DNA of 64,000 nt, from contig NZ_JASIAL010000436.1 in NCBI RefSeq assembly GCF_030042015.1, positions 1 to 64,000 on the forward strand, read 5' to 3'. The notes beneath the pieces are model-generated. The model did no database searches, was not told where the DNA came from, and was given only the letters and a program-made list of their open reading frames with translations. The position numbers and the translations under genes are program-made. Below are positions 26,499 through 35,379 of the stretch, piece by piece. The DNA comes from Trebonia sp030042015 (GTDB lineage Bacteria; Actinomycetota; Actinomycetes; Streptosporangiales; Streptosporangiaceae). Position 1 is the first letter of the stretch; each line of letters starts with the position of its first letter.

Positions 26499-26586
26499 GG
26501 TCGCCTACCTCCCTCGAGAACCCCTGCGGACTATTGACTCCCGCGGCGGCCTCGCCCGCCTCACCCTGACGGGGCGAATCCGCCGG

Positions 26587-27255
26587 CTACACCACGCCGG
26601 CCAGCCCGAGGCAGCCGTTGACGATGAGCACCACGCCGCACAGGCCAAGCGCGTAGACCGCGACCGCCTTGCCGTGCGCGCGCAGCCAGTCGCTGATCCT
26701 TTTCAGCTGCCGCTCCGTGGCCTGCGGAGCGGCCAGGTAGGCCAGCAGGGGAATCCAGACGACCATGCACGTGATCAAGATGATGATCACCAGGGTCAGC
26801 GCCGTGATCGGGATGTCCGCCCGTGCGGTGGCGGGTACCTGGACGGCGGCGACGAACGTCGCCGACGGCGCGAAGATCAGCACGCCGGCCGCGAACGCCG
26901 TCCGCGCGCTCGGCATGGAGATCAGCCGGGCCATCAGCCCTTGCCGCCGCGGCTCAGCCGGGTCGGGAGCGGGCCGTTTGCGCCGGGTGACGAAGACCGC
27001 GGCGCCGACCGCGAGGATGCCCAGGCCCAGGCGCAGCCCGTAGCGCGGGTCGTGTCCGCGGGGCAGGTTCAGGCCGGTGGCGCGCAGCACGAAAAGCACC
27101 ACGAGCGCCATCACCACGGTCATGGCGAAGGCGCCGATCACGTAGGAGAACGCGGTCAGCCGGGGGTTGGCCGAGCCGAGGAACACGGCCATCACGATCA
27201 GCGCCGTCGGGGAGACGGCCGCGAGGACGGCGAAACCCGCCGCCTCACCGATCAC
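26587..27255 (-). CDS. GAP/Sap-family membrane protein (LysE-like fold)
   Basis: 222 residues with about six membrane helices. SPTALIVMAVFLGSANPRLTA and FAAGVLIFAPSATFVAAVQV are typical of the peptidoglycolipid-addressing protein family (PF11139), whose mycobacterial members assist glycolipid or sulfolipid export. The cargo here is unknown. It is probably co-transcribed with the membrane protein upstream (25 bp gap). Confidence 0.75.
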   Translation of the reverse strand: MIGEAAGFAVLAAVSPTALIVMAVFLGSANPRLTAFSYVIGAFAMTVVMALVVLFVLRATGLNLPRGHDPRYGLRLGLGILAVGAAVFVTRRKRPAPDPAEPRRQGLMARLISMPSARTAFAAGVLIFAPSATFVAAVQVPATARADIPITALTLVIIILITCMVVWIPLLAYLAAPQATERQLKRISDWLRAHGKAVAVYALGLCGVVLIVNGCLGLAGVV

Positions 27256-27279
27256 TGCCGTCGCCCCCCGGCGCGCGGT

Positions 27280-28710
27280 TCATCGCTGCGGCGCCGCGTG
27301 CGGGGCGGTCCCGGCCGGCCCCGGCCTGGACCGCCCGCCGATCAGCTCGATGAGGCCGAGCACCACGAGCAGCACCACCACGAGCCAGATGACGACGGCC
27401 ACCGTCGGGTGGCCCCAGAAGACGAAGACCAGCGCGGCTACGGCGACCGCCGCGGCGCGCAGCAGGGTCTTGTGCGCGCCGGTCCAGTCGCCGACCGGCC
27501 CGGTCCGCACGCCCGCCCGCTCGCCGCGGGCGCGCAGCCAGTCGATGCCGGCCCGCGCCCCGGCCCTGGTCCGCACCGCGGTGACGGATGGCCCGGTCAG
27601 GAAGGCCCCGGCCGCGACGACCAGGCCGACCACCAGGAGCACCCGCAAGCCTTCCCTGACGAAGCGGATGAGGGTGTCGTAGGCGGCCGCGGCCGCGGCC
27701 GGCGGCAGCACCGACGGGGGGACGCTGTTCAGGTAGATGCTGCGGGCGATCGTCAGCGCGATGCCGAGCACGAGCATCGACGCGGACAGGCCGAGGGCCG
27801 CGCCGATCAGCGCCCGCCTGTGCCGGCGGGCCGCGTACACGCCAAGGGCGAGCAGCGCGAGCGCGAGGAAGGGCAGCACCCACCGCAGCGTGACGATCAG
27901 CCGGTAGCCCTGCTGCGCCTTGGCCAGGTTGGGCGCGGCGAACAGCGGGAACGTGGAGTTGACCGTCGGGAGCTTGTCGACGACGGTGAGCCCGCGCGCG
28001 CTGAGCTGGTGCTTCACCTCGGTGATGAGCGGGCCGAGCTGGAGCACGACCTCCCCGTTGACCACGCTGACCGCCCCGCCCCCCTGGCCGGACAGGACCC
28101 GGACCAGCCCGGCGTGCGCGATCCGGTTGACTTGCACCCACGTCGCCGCTATCGCGGGACTCGCCACTACCCGCGCGACGGCCGCGCCCACGGCGCTGTT
28201 GACGCCGCTCGCGATCTGCCCATCGAAGTTCTTCAGCAGGTCCGCGAGCCGGGTCAGGTGGCTGCTTTGCAGCTGGTCCGCCGCCTGGGCGGTCAGCGCC
28301 TGCACGTCGAGCTGGCGGGTGATCTGGTCCGTGATCTTGGCGCTCACCGCCTGCTGAATCGGCGGCTCGGAGATCAGCGGTGCCATGTTCGCCACGTACC
28401 GGTCGGTGTTGGACACCTGGTTGGCGGCCCAGACGCCAAGGACCGCGACGGGAGCGAGCACGCAGCCAAGCACGATGAGCACGGCCGACACCGGAGCGCG
28501 CCAGCGGCCCCGCCGCGCCGGCGCGGCGGGGCCGCTGGCGCGCTCATCGCGCAGATGGCGGACCTCGGCCCGCAGCCGCTCGAGTTCGGCGTGCTCGTCC
28601 TGCGAGCTCACCGCGCCCTGGGGGCCTGCCGTGCTCTTGCTCTCGGAGCCCGCTGCCGTGCCGGGCCCGTCGCTGCCCTCGGACAACGCTCGCTCCTGCC
28701 GCCGAGTCAC
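27280..28710 (-). CDS. Integral membrane protein of unknown function
   Basis: 476 residues. A cytoplasmic N-terminus with a coiled-coil-like stretch (ELERLRAEVRHLRDE) precedes a first helix near residues 70-95, a large external domain (about 95-275, starting NTDRYVANMAPL, SEPPIQQAVSAKITDQI), then a cluster of about five helices to the C-terminus. This layout is common in actinomycete genomes without a named function. No enzyme motif is visible. Confidence 0.7.
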   Translation of the reverse strand: MTRRQERALSEGSDGPGTAAGSESKSTAGPQGAVSSQDEHAELERLRAEVRHLRDERASGPAAPARRGRWRAPVSAVLIVLGCVLAPVAVLGVWAANQVSNTDRYVANMAPLISEPPIQQAVSAKITDQITRQLDVQALTAQAADQLQSSHLTRLADLLKNFDGQIASGVNSAVGAAVARVVASPAIAATWVQVNRIAHAGLVRVLSGQGGGAVSVVNGEVVLQLGPLITEVKHQLSARGLTVVDKLPTVNSTFPLFAAPNLAKAQQGYRLIVTLRWVLPFLALALLALGVYAARRHRRALIGAALGLSASMLVLGIALTIARSIYLNSVPPSVLPPAAAAAAYDTLIRFVREGLRVLLVVGLVVAAGAFLTGPSVTAVRTRAGARAGIDWLRARGERAGVRTGPVGDWTGAHKTLLRAAAVAVAALVFVFWGHPTVAVVIWLVVVLLVVLGLIELIGGRSRPGPAGTAPHAAPQR

Positions 28711-28885
28711 TACCGTCGGAGGAACATGGTGCCCCGCTTCTTGGCGGCTCTTATCACCCGCCAGAGGTGAACACGGTCAGCCTGGGCTGGCCGGCGCGCG
28801 ACAGTCACCCGGCGGGGGTGGCGTAGCGACGCGCCCGAGTGGCACGCAGTTTCGTGTAACCCACTCATGAACGGGAGGAACACCG

Positions 28886-29020
28886 ATGTTCGCGATGCGC
28901 CGCGCAGCAGTCGTACGGCGCCGGCGCGGCGGCCGCGACCGCGGGGATGCTGGCCTTAGGGCTTGCCCGCTCGTGGCGCTGGGGGCCCCGCCGCCAGACG
29001 CCGACGGCCTCACAGCAGCT
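28886..29020 (+). pseudogene. Possible frameshifted small membrane-protein gene
   Basis: ATG 28886 follows an excellent GGGAGGAACACC. The frame starts MFAMRRAAV and then turns into an Arg-rich, non-membrane sequence. Removing one base near 28913 gives YGAGAAAATAGMLALGLARS, a credible membrane helix. The restored frame then runs into the 3' end of the convergent luxR gene. This looks like a truncated or frameshifted gene, or a base error. Low certainty. Confidence 0.3.
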
Positions 29021-31769
29021 GCAGGCGGCGGCCGCGGGCGACGGCGTCCCGCCTGGATGTCACCCCGAGCTTGTGGTAAGTGGACCGCAGGTGGGTCTTG
29101 ATCGTGTTCACCGACAGGAACAGCGCGTCCGCGATCTCCTGGTTGGTCAGGTGCGAGTGCAGCAGCCGCAGCACCGCCATCTCACTGGCGGTCAGCGGCG
29201 GTGCCGCGTCGTTCGCGGACCCGCTGCCCGCCGCCTTGGGCGGCAGCTGGCACACGAAGCGCTCCTGCACGCGGGCCGCGAACGCGGCGGCCGGGCTGGC
29301 CGGCGGCACCATGATCGCTATCGCCGAGTGGATGGCGCCGCCGAAGTCGAGGAACGGCCGGTAGGAGTCGTGCGGCTCGGCGATCATCAGCGCCTGTTCG
29401 AGCAGCGCCGCGGCCTCGCCGTGGGCACTGAGCCGGCGGTTGGCGATGGTGGCCGTCAGCAGCGCGGTGATCCGGTTCCGCAGCGTCCCGTCCGGCACGG
29501 CTGAGCCGTCCAGGCACCGGTTGGCCATCTCCAGCGCGGCCGCTGGCTCGCCTTGCGCCAGCAGCAGCCGTGCCGCCGCCACGATCTGCTCGGCGGTTCG
29601 CGGGTACCGCCCGGCACTGTCGTCCGCGCCGGCTGCCAGGCTGCCCGCCGCCGTGTCCGCCGTGTCCGCCGCGCCGGGGGCCGGGCCGAGCGCCGCGACC
29701 GCGACAGGGACGTCGCCGGCCTGGAGCGCGATGTCGGCGCCGAACGCGTCAAGCGGTGCCAGCTGCGGGCCGCACTTGTCGTGCAGCAGCAGCACGATGC
29801 CGCGGGCGCCGGCGGTGTCCCCGCCGGCCAGCGCGACACGTGCCCGGACCAGCATCCGCAGCACGTCCATGTCCGGCTCCCCCGGCAGCCAATCGAAGGC
29901 CGCGGCGTCGAGTGAATCGAGCAGCTCCCCTGCCGACCGCAGCTCGTCCCGCTCGACGGCAAGCTGCGCGGCGGTGAGGATCGCCAGGTGCCGGCCCGCG
30001 GGGTCGGCCGTGTCGCTGTCGCGAAGCCGGGTCAGTATCTCCTCGGCGGCTCCGAGGTCGCCGTAGAGCGACTCCGCGACCGCCTGCCAGCCGCGGGCAC
30101 GGTCCAGTGGCCCGGTGAGCCCGGCGGCCGCCAGCTGGTGGCCTGCATGCCCGAGCGCCCGGCGCGCGTCCGCGATCCGCCACCTGCACAGCATCGCGGT
30201 GCCGAGCGCCAGCCAGAGCATGCCGAGGGCGCGATGGGCCGACAGCGTGCCGGCCCGGGCCTGTGCCTTCTCGGCCAGCGCCCACCCGTCGGCGAGCGCG
30301 CTCCCATCCAGGGCGGTCGCGCCCGCACCCACGGCCTCGGCTGTTTGCATCACCCGCAGCGCCGCCAGCCATAGCTCGACAAGGGGCCGGATGGGCGCCG
30401 GGCAGCGGGCGAGCCCTTGCTGGGCGTAGGTCCAGTAGGCAGCGGCCGATTCCGGGTCCCGGCGGCACAGCCGCGCCGCGGCCAGGGTAGCGGCCACGAC
30501 AGGGTCGCCGGAGCGCCGCTCGGCGGGAAACAGCCGCAGCGCCTCCTCCAGGTCCGCCATCTGCCCAGGCACCACTCCGACGATCCCGGCCTCGGCCAGC
30601 GCCTGCGAGGCCTGGTCCCAGTCCGCCGCCTCGGCGGCGCACCGCATGGCCTGGACCACGTCGCCGCGGGAGGCGTGCCAGCGCGCGGCCCGGCCGAACA
30701 GCACCGGCACCTCCTCAGGCGTCCGCCGAAGTTCGGCCAGCAGGACCTCGCGCAGGCACGGGTGATACCGGTACTGCCCGTGGTCGTCGCGCGCGACGAA
30801 GCTGTTCTCCCTGTCAAGCTGGTCAAGGACCCCGGCGCCGCCGGACTCGCGGGTCAGCCAGTCGGCGTATTCCCCGGTGAGGCGCTCGGCGACGCTCGTG
30901 CGCCGCAGGAACAGCTGGATGTGCGCGGGCTGCCGGTCCAGGACCTCGTCGCGCATGTAATCCTCGAGGAGAGCGTCGCCGCTGATGCCGCTGATGTTGA
31001 CGGTTCCGTCCCTGTTCGCGCGCAGCGCCGCCAGCCGCAGGCCAGCCATCCAGCCCTCGGTATTCCTGAGCAGGTCGTCGCGCTCGGCCGTCTCGGCGGC
31101 GAGGCCGAGCTTGGCGAAGTAGGCGTCCGCGTCGGCCGGCGTGCACGCCAGGTCGGCGGTGCCCACCTCGGCGAGGTCGCCGGCCACCCGCATCCGGGCG
31201 AGGTGCAGCCCGGGGACGCGGCGGCCGCACAAGATGATGCGCAGCGCGGGCGGCGCGTGATGGATGAGGAACCCGAGCCCCGCCAGGATGCAGCTGTCCG
31301 CCAGGACGTGCACGTCGTCGAGGACGAGCGCGACGGGCGCGGCCAGCCCGCGCATGGTGTCCATCAGGGTGATGGGCAGGTCGTCGGCGGAACTGCGGCT
31401 GCGCGGGACCAGCGCGGGCGTGAGCTCGGAGCCGCCGATCGCGAGCGCGGCGCTCATATAGGCCCAGAACCTGCCCGGTTCCCTGTCACCCTCGTCAAGG
31501 TTGAGCCACGCGACACGTCGTGACCGTGCGACGGCGGTTGCCCAGGTGGCGCAGGCGACCGTCTTCCCGGCACCGGCCGGGGCGGTGATCGCGGTGACTG
31601 GATGCGTTGCTGCCCGCTCGATCAACCCGGTCAGGCGACTGCGTGGGACTATGTCGGCACCAAGCCGGGGCACCCGCAGCTTGTCGTCAAGCAGGCATGA
31701 CTCATGCCCATGCCCATGGCCATGCTTCGCCTCACCGGAGATTTGAGCGACTTGCGAAAGTTGCGTCAC
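29010..31769 (-). CDS. Large ATP-binding LuxR-type regulator (MalT-like, LAL family)
   Basis: 919 residues. The N-terminus has a His-rich run (KHGHGHGHESC), then LRVPRLGADIVPRSRL and Walker A TAPAGAGKTVACATWA (about residues 60-75), and Walker B-like VALVLDDVHVL. The middle is TPR-like alpha-helical. The C-terminal LuxR helix-turn-helix is LTASEMAVLRLL, TNQEIADALFLSVNTIKTHL. LAL regulators activate transcription after binding a ligand with ATP. A perfect inverted repeat 26-47 bp upstream of the start (31795-31816) may be its operator. The target genes are unknown. Confidence 0.9.
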   Translation of the reverse strand: MTQLSQVAQISGEAKHGHGHGHESCLLDDKLRVPRLGADIVPRSRLTGLIERAATHPVTAITAPAGAGKTVACATWATAVARSRRVAWLNLDEGDREPGRFWAYMSAALAIGGSELTPALVPRSRSSADDLPITLMDTMRGLAAPVALVLDDVHVLADSCILAGLGFLIHHAPPALRIILCGRRVPGLHLARMRVAGDLAEVGTADLACTPADADAYFAKLGLAAETAERDDLLRNTEGWMAGLRLAALRANRDGTVNISGISGDALLEDYMRDEVLDRQPAHIQLFLRRTSVAERLTGEYADWLTRESGGAGVLDQLDRENSFVARDDHGQYRYHPCLREVLLAELRRTPEEVPVLFGRAARWHASRGDVVQAMRCAAEAADWDQASQALAEAGIVGVVPGQMADLEEALRLFPAERRSGDPVVAATLAAARLCRRDPESAAAYWTYAQQGLARCPAPIRPLVELWLAALRVMQTAEAVGAGATALDGSALADGWALAEKAQARAGTLSAHRALGMLWLALGTAMLCRWRIADARRALGHAGHQLAAAGLTGPLDRARGWQAVAESLYGDLGAAEEILTRLRDSDTADPAGRHLAILTAAQLAVERDELRSAGELLDSLDAAAFDWLPGEPDMDVLRMLVRARVALAGGDTAGARGIVLLLHDKCGPQLAPLDAFGADIALQAGDVPVAVAALGPAPGAADTADTAAGSLAAGADDSAGRYPRTAEQIVAAARLLLAQGEPAAALEMANRCLDGSAVPDGTLRNRITALLTATIANRRLSAHGEAAALLEQALMIAEPHDSYRPFLDFGGAIHSAIAIMVPPASPAAAFAARVQERFVCQLPPKAAGSGSANDAAPPLTASEMAVLRLLHSHLTNQEIADALFLSVNTIKTHLRSTYHKLGVTSRRDAVARGRRLQLL

Positions 31770-31794
31770 TTAACTCTCCCCCGTCGCAAGAACC

Positions 31795-31816
31795 TACCCC
31801 TACCTCGATAGGGGTA
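31795..31816. promoter_or_regulatory. Inverted repeat upstream of the LAL regulator
   Basis: TACCCCTA-N6-TAGGGGTA, a perfect 8-bp dyad with a 6-bp spacer, 26-47 bp upstream of the regulator start. It may be an autoregulatory operator; the binder is unknown. Confidence 0.45.
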
Positions 31817-31889
31817 ATCCAGCGATCGGTCACCGGGGCCCTCGGCCGCCGCGCCGGCGCGATCATCATAGCTGATCGTAAGTTATTTC

Positions 31890-31904
31890 GAATATTTGAT
31901 ATTC
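31890..31904. promoter_or_regulatory. AT-rich inverted repeat between divergent genes
   Basis: GAATAT-TTG-ATATTC, a perfect 6-bp dyad in the most AT-rich part of the 264-bp gap between the regulator and the DUF7144 gene. It may be promoter or operator sequence; no family match. Confidence 0.35.
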
Positions 31905-32033
31905 AGTCAAAAGACTCGCTTCCCCGTCAAATCACCCAGGTGGGGTGAAGACCCGCGCGACCGGCGGTCGGTACGTTCGCGACCCAGTGGCGCCGGCTTT
32001 GCCGTGGCGCCACGTCTGAAGGGAGGCAGTTCG

Positions 32034-32621
32034 ATGAGCCACACAGACGACCAGCCGGCTCGCGACGCCGGGACACAGGCCGGCCCGCAGACTCCCGCGG
32101 GCAGGCCGCAGACAGCCCAGCCGCCGCAGGCAGCGGAGGCCACGCAGACCGTACCGGCCACGCGGCAGGAGACCAGCCAGTACGTGCCCCGCCCGGCGCA
32201 GAGCTTCGACGACGCCGGCTACGCCGAGCCGAGGCCGGCCGGCGCGGTGCTCGGCTTCTCGATCACGGCGGCGGTGCTGATGATGGTGTCCGGCCTGTGG
32301 AACTTCCTCGAAGGACTCGCCGCCATCATCAGGGGCTCGTTCTTCGTCACGCTGCCGCACTACGTGTACAACGTCTCCATCACCGGCTGGGGATGGATCC
32401 ACCTCATCGTGGGCGCGGCCGTGTTCGTGGCCGGCGTGTTCCTGTTCATGGACAAGCTCTGGGCACGGATCGTCGGCATCGTCCTCGCCTGCATCAGCGC
32501 CGTGCTCAACTTCCTGTACATCCCCTACTCCCCCGTCTGGTCGGTGGTGGTGATCGCCATCGACGTGGTCATCGTCTGGGCGCTGCTGTCTCCCCGGACC
32601 CGGTACGCCGGCCAGCGCTGA
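32034..32621 (+). CDS. DUF7144-family membrane protein
   Basis: 195 residues; ATG 32034 has GGGAGG upstream. A Pro/Gln/Ala-rich cytoplasmic tail (about 75 residues) precedes four membrane helices: LGFSITAAVLMMVSGLWNFLEGLAA, WGWIHLIVGAAVFVAGVFLF, ARIVGIVLACISAVLNFLYI and SVVVIAIDVVIVWALL (abbreviated at ends). The WGWIH and YSPVWS positions match the DUF7144 family. Function unknown. Confidence 0.8.
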   Translation: MSHTDDQPARDAGTQAGPQTPAGRPQTAQPPQAAEATQTVPATRQETSQYVPRPAQSFDDAGYAEPRPAGAVLGFSITAAVLMMVSGLWNFLEGLAAIIRGSFFVTLPHYVYNVSITGWGWIHLIVGAAVFVAGVFLFMDKLWARIVGIVLACISAVLNFLYIPYSPVWSVVVIAIDVVIVWALLSPRTRYAGQR

Positions 32622-32658
32622 CCCTCGGACGGCCAGTCCCAACCGGCCCCAAGGCCCC

Positions 32659-35136
32659 TTAGCGGTCGATGGCGAGCGTGATGCCGTCCACGCCGCTTGC
32701 GCGCCCGGCTTGCCCGCGCACGACGGCGTCCGCGCGGGCGGCCAGCCGCAGGGGCTCGGCGATCACGTCGAGGAGTGCCCCGGCCGCCGGGGTGTGGGCC
32801 TGCACGGTCACCGAGCGCAGCCGCGCCGTGCTGCCAAGCCGCAGCTCGGCGCGCAGCGCGCGGGTGGCGTCGAGCAGCACGGTGAGCTGGTCCACGGTCC
32901 GCCGGTCCGACTCCGACCGCCACGCTGGGTCGGCGGCCGGCCAGCGCGACAGGTGCAGCGACCCGGCATCCTCACGCGCCGCGTAGAACCGCTGGTACAG
33001 GTGCTCGGTGACGAACGGCGCGAACGGCGCGAACAGCCCGAGCAGCACCCGGAACGACTCCCACAGCGTCCACAGGGCGCTCGCCCGGCCGCTGTCGTCG
33101 CCGCGGTCCGCGGCCAGCCGGTCCTTGATCATCTCCAGGTACCTGTCGCAGTACACCGACCAGAACATCCGCGACGCCGCCTGGTGCGCCTGCATGTAGT
33201 CGTGCGCGTCGAAGGCGTCGGTCGACAAATCGACAGTCTCCGCGAGGTGCGACAGCAGCCAGCGGTCCACCACGTCCCGGCCGGCCGCGGCCACGTACGG
33301 ACCGGGCGGCGGCGACCCGCCAAGGTGCAGCGAGGCGAACCGCCCGACGTTCCACAGCTTGACGGCGAACTTGCGCCCGGCCCGCACGTCCTTCTCGTTG
33401 TAGCGCAGGTCCGATCCGATCCGCCCCTTGGTCGCCCACAGCCGCAGCGCGTCCGCGCCGTACTTCGCGAGCACGTCGTCGGGGACGTACCTGTTGAACC
33501 CGTCCGCCCCGGTGTGCCGCTCCAGGTCGCGCTTGGAGATCTTGCGGCCCTGCTCGTTCAGCCCCCACCCGGAGATCAGCGCCGTCCGCCACGGGAGCCG
33601 CCCGAACAGCAGCTCCGACTGCACGACCGAATAGAACAGCCAGGTCCTGATGATCTCGAAGGCCTGCACCCGCATCGACATCGGCGCGAGCGCGGGGTCG
33701 GTGCCGGCCCCCGGCATCGCCCATCCGTCGTTGATCTGGGGCGTCAGCGACGACGTCATCCAGGTGTCCATCACGTCGGGGTCGCCCGCCAGGGACGAGG
33801 AGCCGCACGACGGGCAGGCCGCCACCGGCGGGTCGTCGGCAAGCGGGTCCACCGGCAGGTCGGCGGCCCGCGCCAGCACCGGGGTCGCGCACGCGGCGCA
33901 GAACCACACGGGAAACGGCACGCCGTAGTACCGCTGCCTGGTGATGTTCCAGTCCCATTTCAGCCCGTCGATCCAGTCCTCGAGGCGCCGCCGCATGGAC
34001 GGGGGAATCCACTCGATCTCGGCCGCCCTGGCGCGGAAGCGGTCGGCGTGCGACCGCACCGCGATGAACCACTGCGGCCGGATCTGGAACTCCACCGGCG
34101 TCTGGCACCGCTCGTGCACCCCGACCACCTGCCGGACCGGATCCGCGCCAGCCAGGAACCCCGCGGCTTCGAGCGCCGTCACGATCGCCTGACGCGCCTG
34201 GGCCAGCGGCAGCCCCGCGAACGGGCCGGCCAGCTCGCCGAGCCGGCCGTCCGCGGTCACCACCATCCGCAGCGGCAGCCCGTCCCGCCGCCACTTGACC
34301 GCGTCCTCGCTGTCGCCGAACGTGCACACGATCATCAACCCGGTGCCGAACTCCGGGTCCACCGACTCGTCGGTCAGCACCGGCACTTCGTGGCCGAACA
34401 GGGGGACCGTCGCCCGCGTGCCCGCGATCGGGGCGTAGCGCGGGTCGGCCGGGTGACAGTACAGCGCCACGCAGGCGGGCAGCAGCTCCGGCCTGGTGGT
34501 GGCGATGCTCAGTTCCTGACCACGGGCGGCACCCGGGAACGCGATCCGGTACAGCCGGCCCGTCCGCTCCAGGTCCTCCACGTCCGCCTGGGCGAGCGCG
34601 GTCCGGTCCTCCGGGCACCACAGGATCGGGTCGCTGGCCCGGCGCAGGTGCCCGGCCTGAAACAGCGCGATGAAGCTCGTCTGCGCGGTCCGCTGGCAGC
34701 GCTCGTCGATGGTCGAATAGCGCAGCGACCAGTCGACCGACAGGCCGAGCCGCCGCCACAGCTCCTCGTACCGCACGGCGGTGCGCTGCGTCTGTTCCAG
34801 GCACAGCCGCACGAACTCGGCCCGCGGCAGGTCGGCGGCCCGCACCCCGTACGCCTGCTCGACATACCGCTCGGTAGGCAGCCCGTTGTCGTCGAAGCCG
34901 ATGGGGTAGAACACGCGCTCGCCGCGCATCCGCCGGTAGCGCACGATGAAGTCCGGCTGCGAGTAGCTCATCGCGTGCCCGACGTGCAGGTGCGCCGCGC
35001 TCACGTACGGGGGCGGCGTGTCGACGCTGAAGACCTGGCCCGCACCCGACCGGTCGTACCGGTACACGTCGCGCTCTTCCCACAGCGCGCGCGCGGCGGC
35101 TTCCACCGCCTGGTGGTCGTACTCGCTGGCCTCCAT
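32659..35136 (-). CDS. valS: Valyl-tRNA synthetase, atypical (archaeal-like) form
   Basis: 825-residue class I synthetase that charges tRNA-Val. The HIGH-type motif is HLHVGHAM in PPPYVSAAHLHVGHAMSYSQ (about residues 40-59), followed by YPIGFDDNGLPTER instead of the usual bacterial GTDHAGIATQ-type sequence. The KMSKS loop is degenerate, GRKISKRDLE. Editing-domain (TTRPELLPACVALYCHP) and Zn-like (CAACATP, CPSCGSS) regions are present. A long C-terminal coiled coil is not evident, and the protein is shorter than the usual 870-950 residues. I chose ATG 35136 (MEASEYDHQAVEAAARALW); the frame is open far upstream but antisense to the phosphoesterase gene. Confidence 0.85.
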   Translation of the reverse strand: MEASEYDHQAVEAAARALWEERDVYRYDRSGAGQVFSVDTPPPYVSAAHLHVGHAMSYSQPDFIVRYRRMRGERVFYPIGFDDNGLPTERYVEQAYGVRAADLPRAEFVRLCLEQTQRTAVRYEELWRRLGLSVDWSLRYSTIDERCQRTAQTSFIALFQAGHLRRASDPILWCPEDRTALAQADVEDLERTGRLYRIAFPGAARGQELSIATTRPELLPACVALYCHPADPRYAPIAGTRATVPLFGHEVPVLTDESVDPEFGTGLMIVCTFGDSEDAVKWRRDGLPLRMVVTADGRLGELAGPFAGLPLAQARQAIVTALEAAGFLAGADPVRQVVGVHERCQTPVEFQIRPQWFIAVRSHADRFRARAAEIEWIPPSMRRRLEDWIDGLKWDWNITRQRYYGVPFPVWFCAACATPVLARAADLPVDPLADDPPVAACPSCGSSSLAGDPDVMDTWMTSSLTPQINDGWAMPGAGTDPALAPMSMRVQAFEIIRTWLFYSVVQSELLFGRLPWRTALISGWGLNEQGRKISKRDLERHTGADGFNRYVPDDVLAKYGADALRLWATKGRIGSDLRYNEKDVRAGRKFAVKLWNVGRFASLHLGGSPPPGPYVAAAGRDVVDRWLLSHLAETVDLSTDAFDAHDYMQAHQAASRMFWSVYCDRYLEMIKDRLAADRGDDSGRASALWTLWESFRVLLGLFAPFAPFVTEHLYQRFYAAREDAGSLHLSRWPAADPAWRSESDRRTVDQLTVLLDATRALRAELRLGSTARLRSVTVQAHTPAAGALLDVIAEPLRLAARADAVVRGQAGRASGVDGITLAIDR

Positions 35137-35379
35137 GCCCGCTGAGGGTAGCGCCGCGCTCGCCAAGGGCGAAAAGCATTTTTCAGCGGAACGAAGCGGG
35201 GCTCCTCGCCCGCCCGCCGCCGCTGCCTGCCGCCGCGCACGCGAAAGTTTGCCCTGCGTATACGGGCCATTGGTGTCTCTCGTCGTGGATGGCGCTACGC
35301 TGTGTGCGCCTCGCTCTACCGCTCCCGGTGCCCGCTCTGGTGCATGATGGAGCCAAGTCGGGGGAAGGACTGGAGTTTC

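Noticed and set aside
26467..28770. 767-codon plus-strand frame
   Set aside because: Antisense to the GAP-family and membrane protein genes; composition is Arg/Gly/Asp-rich with no motif or ribosome site.
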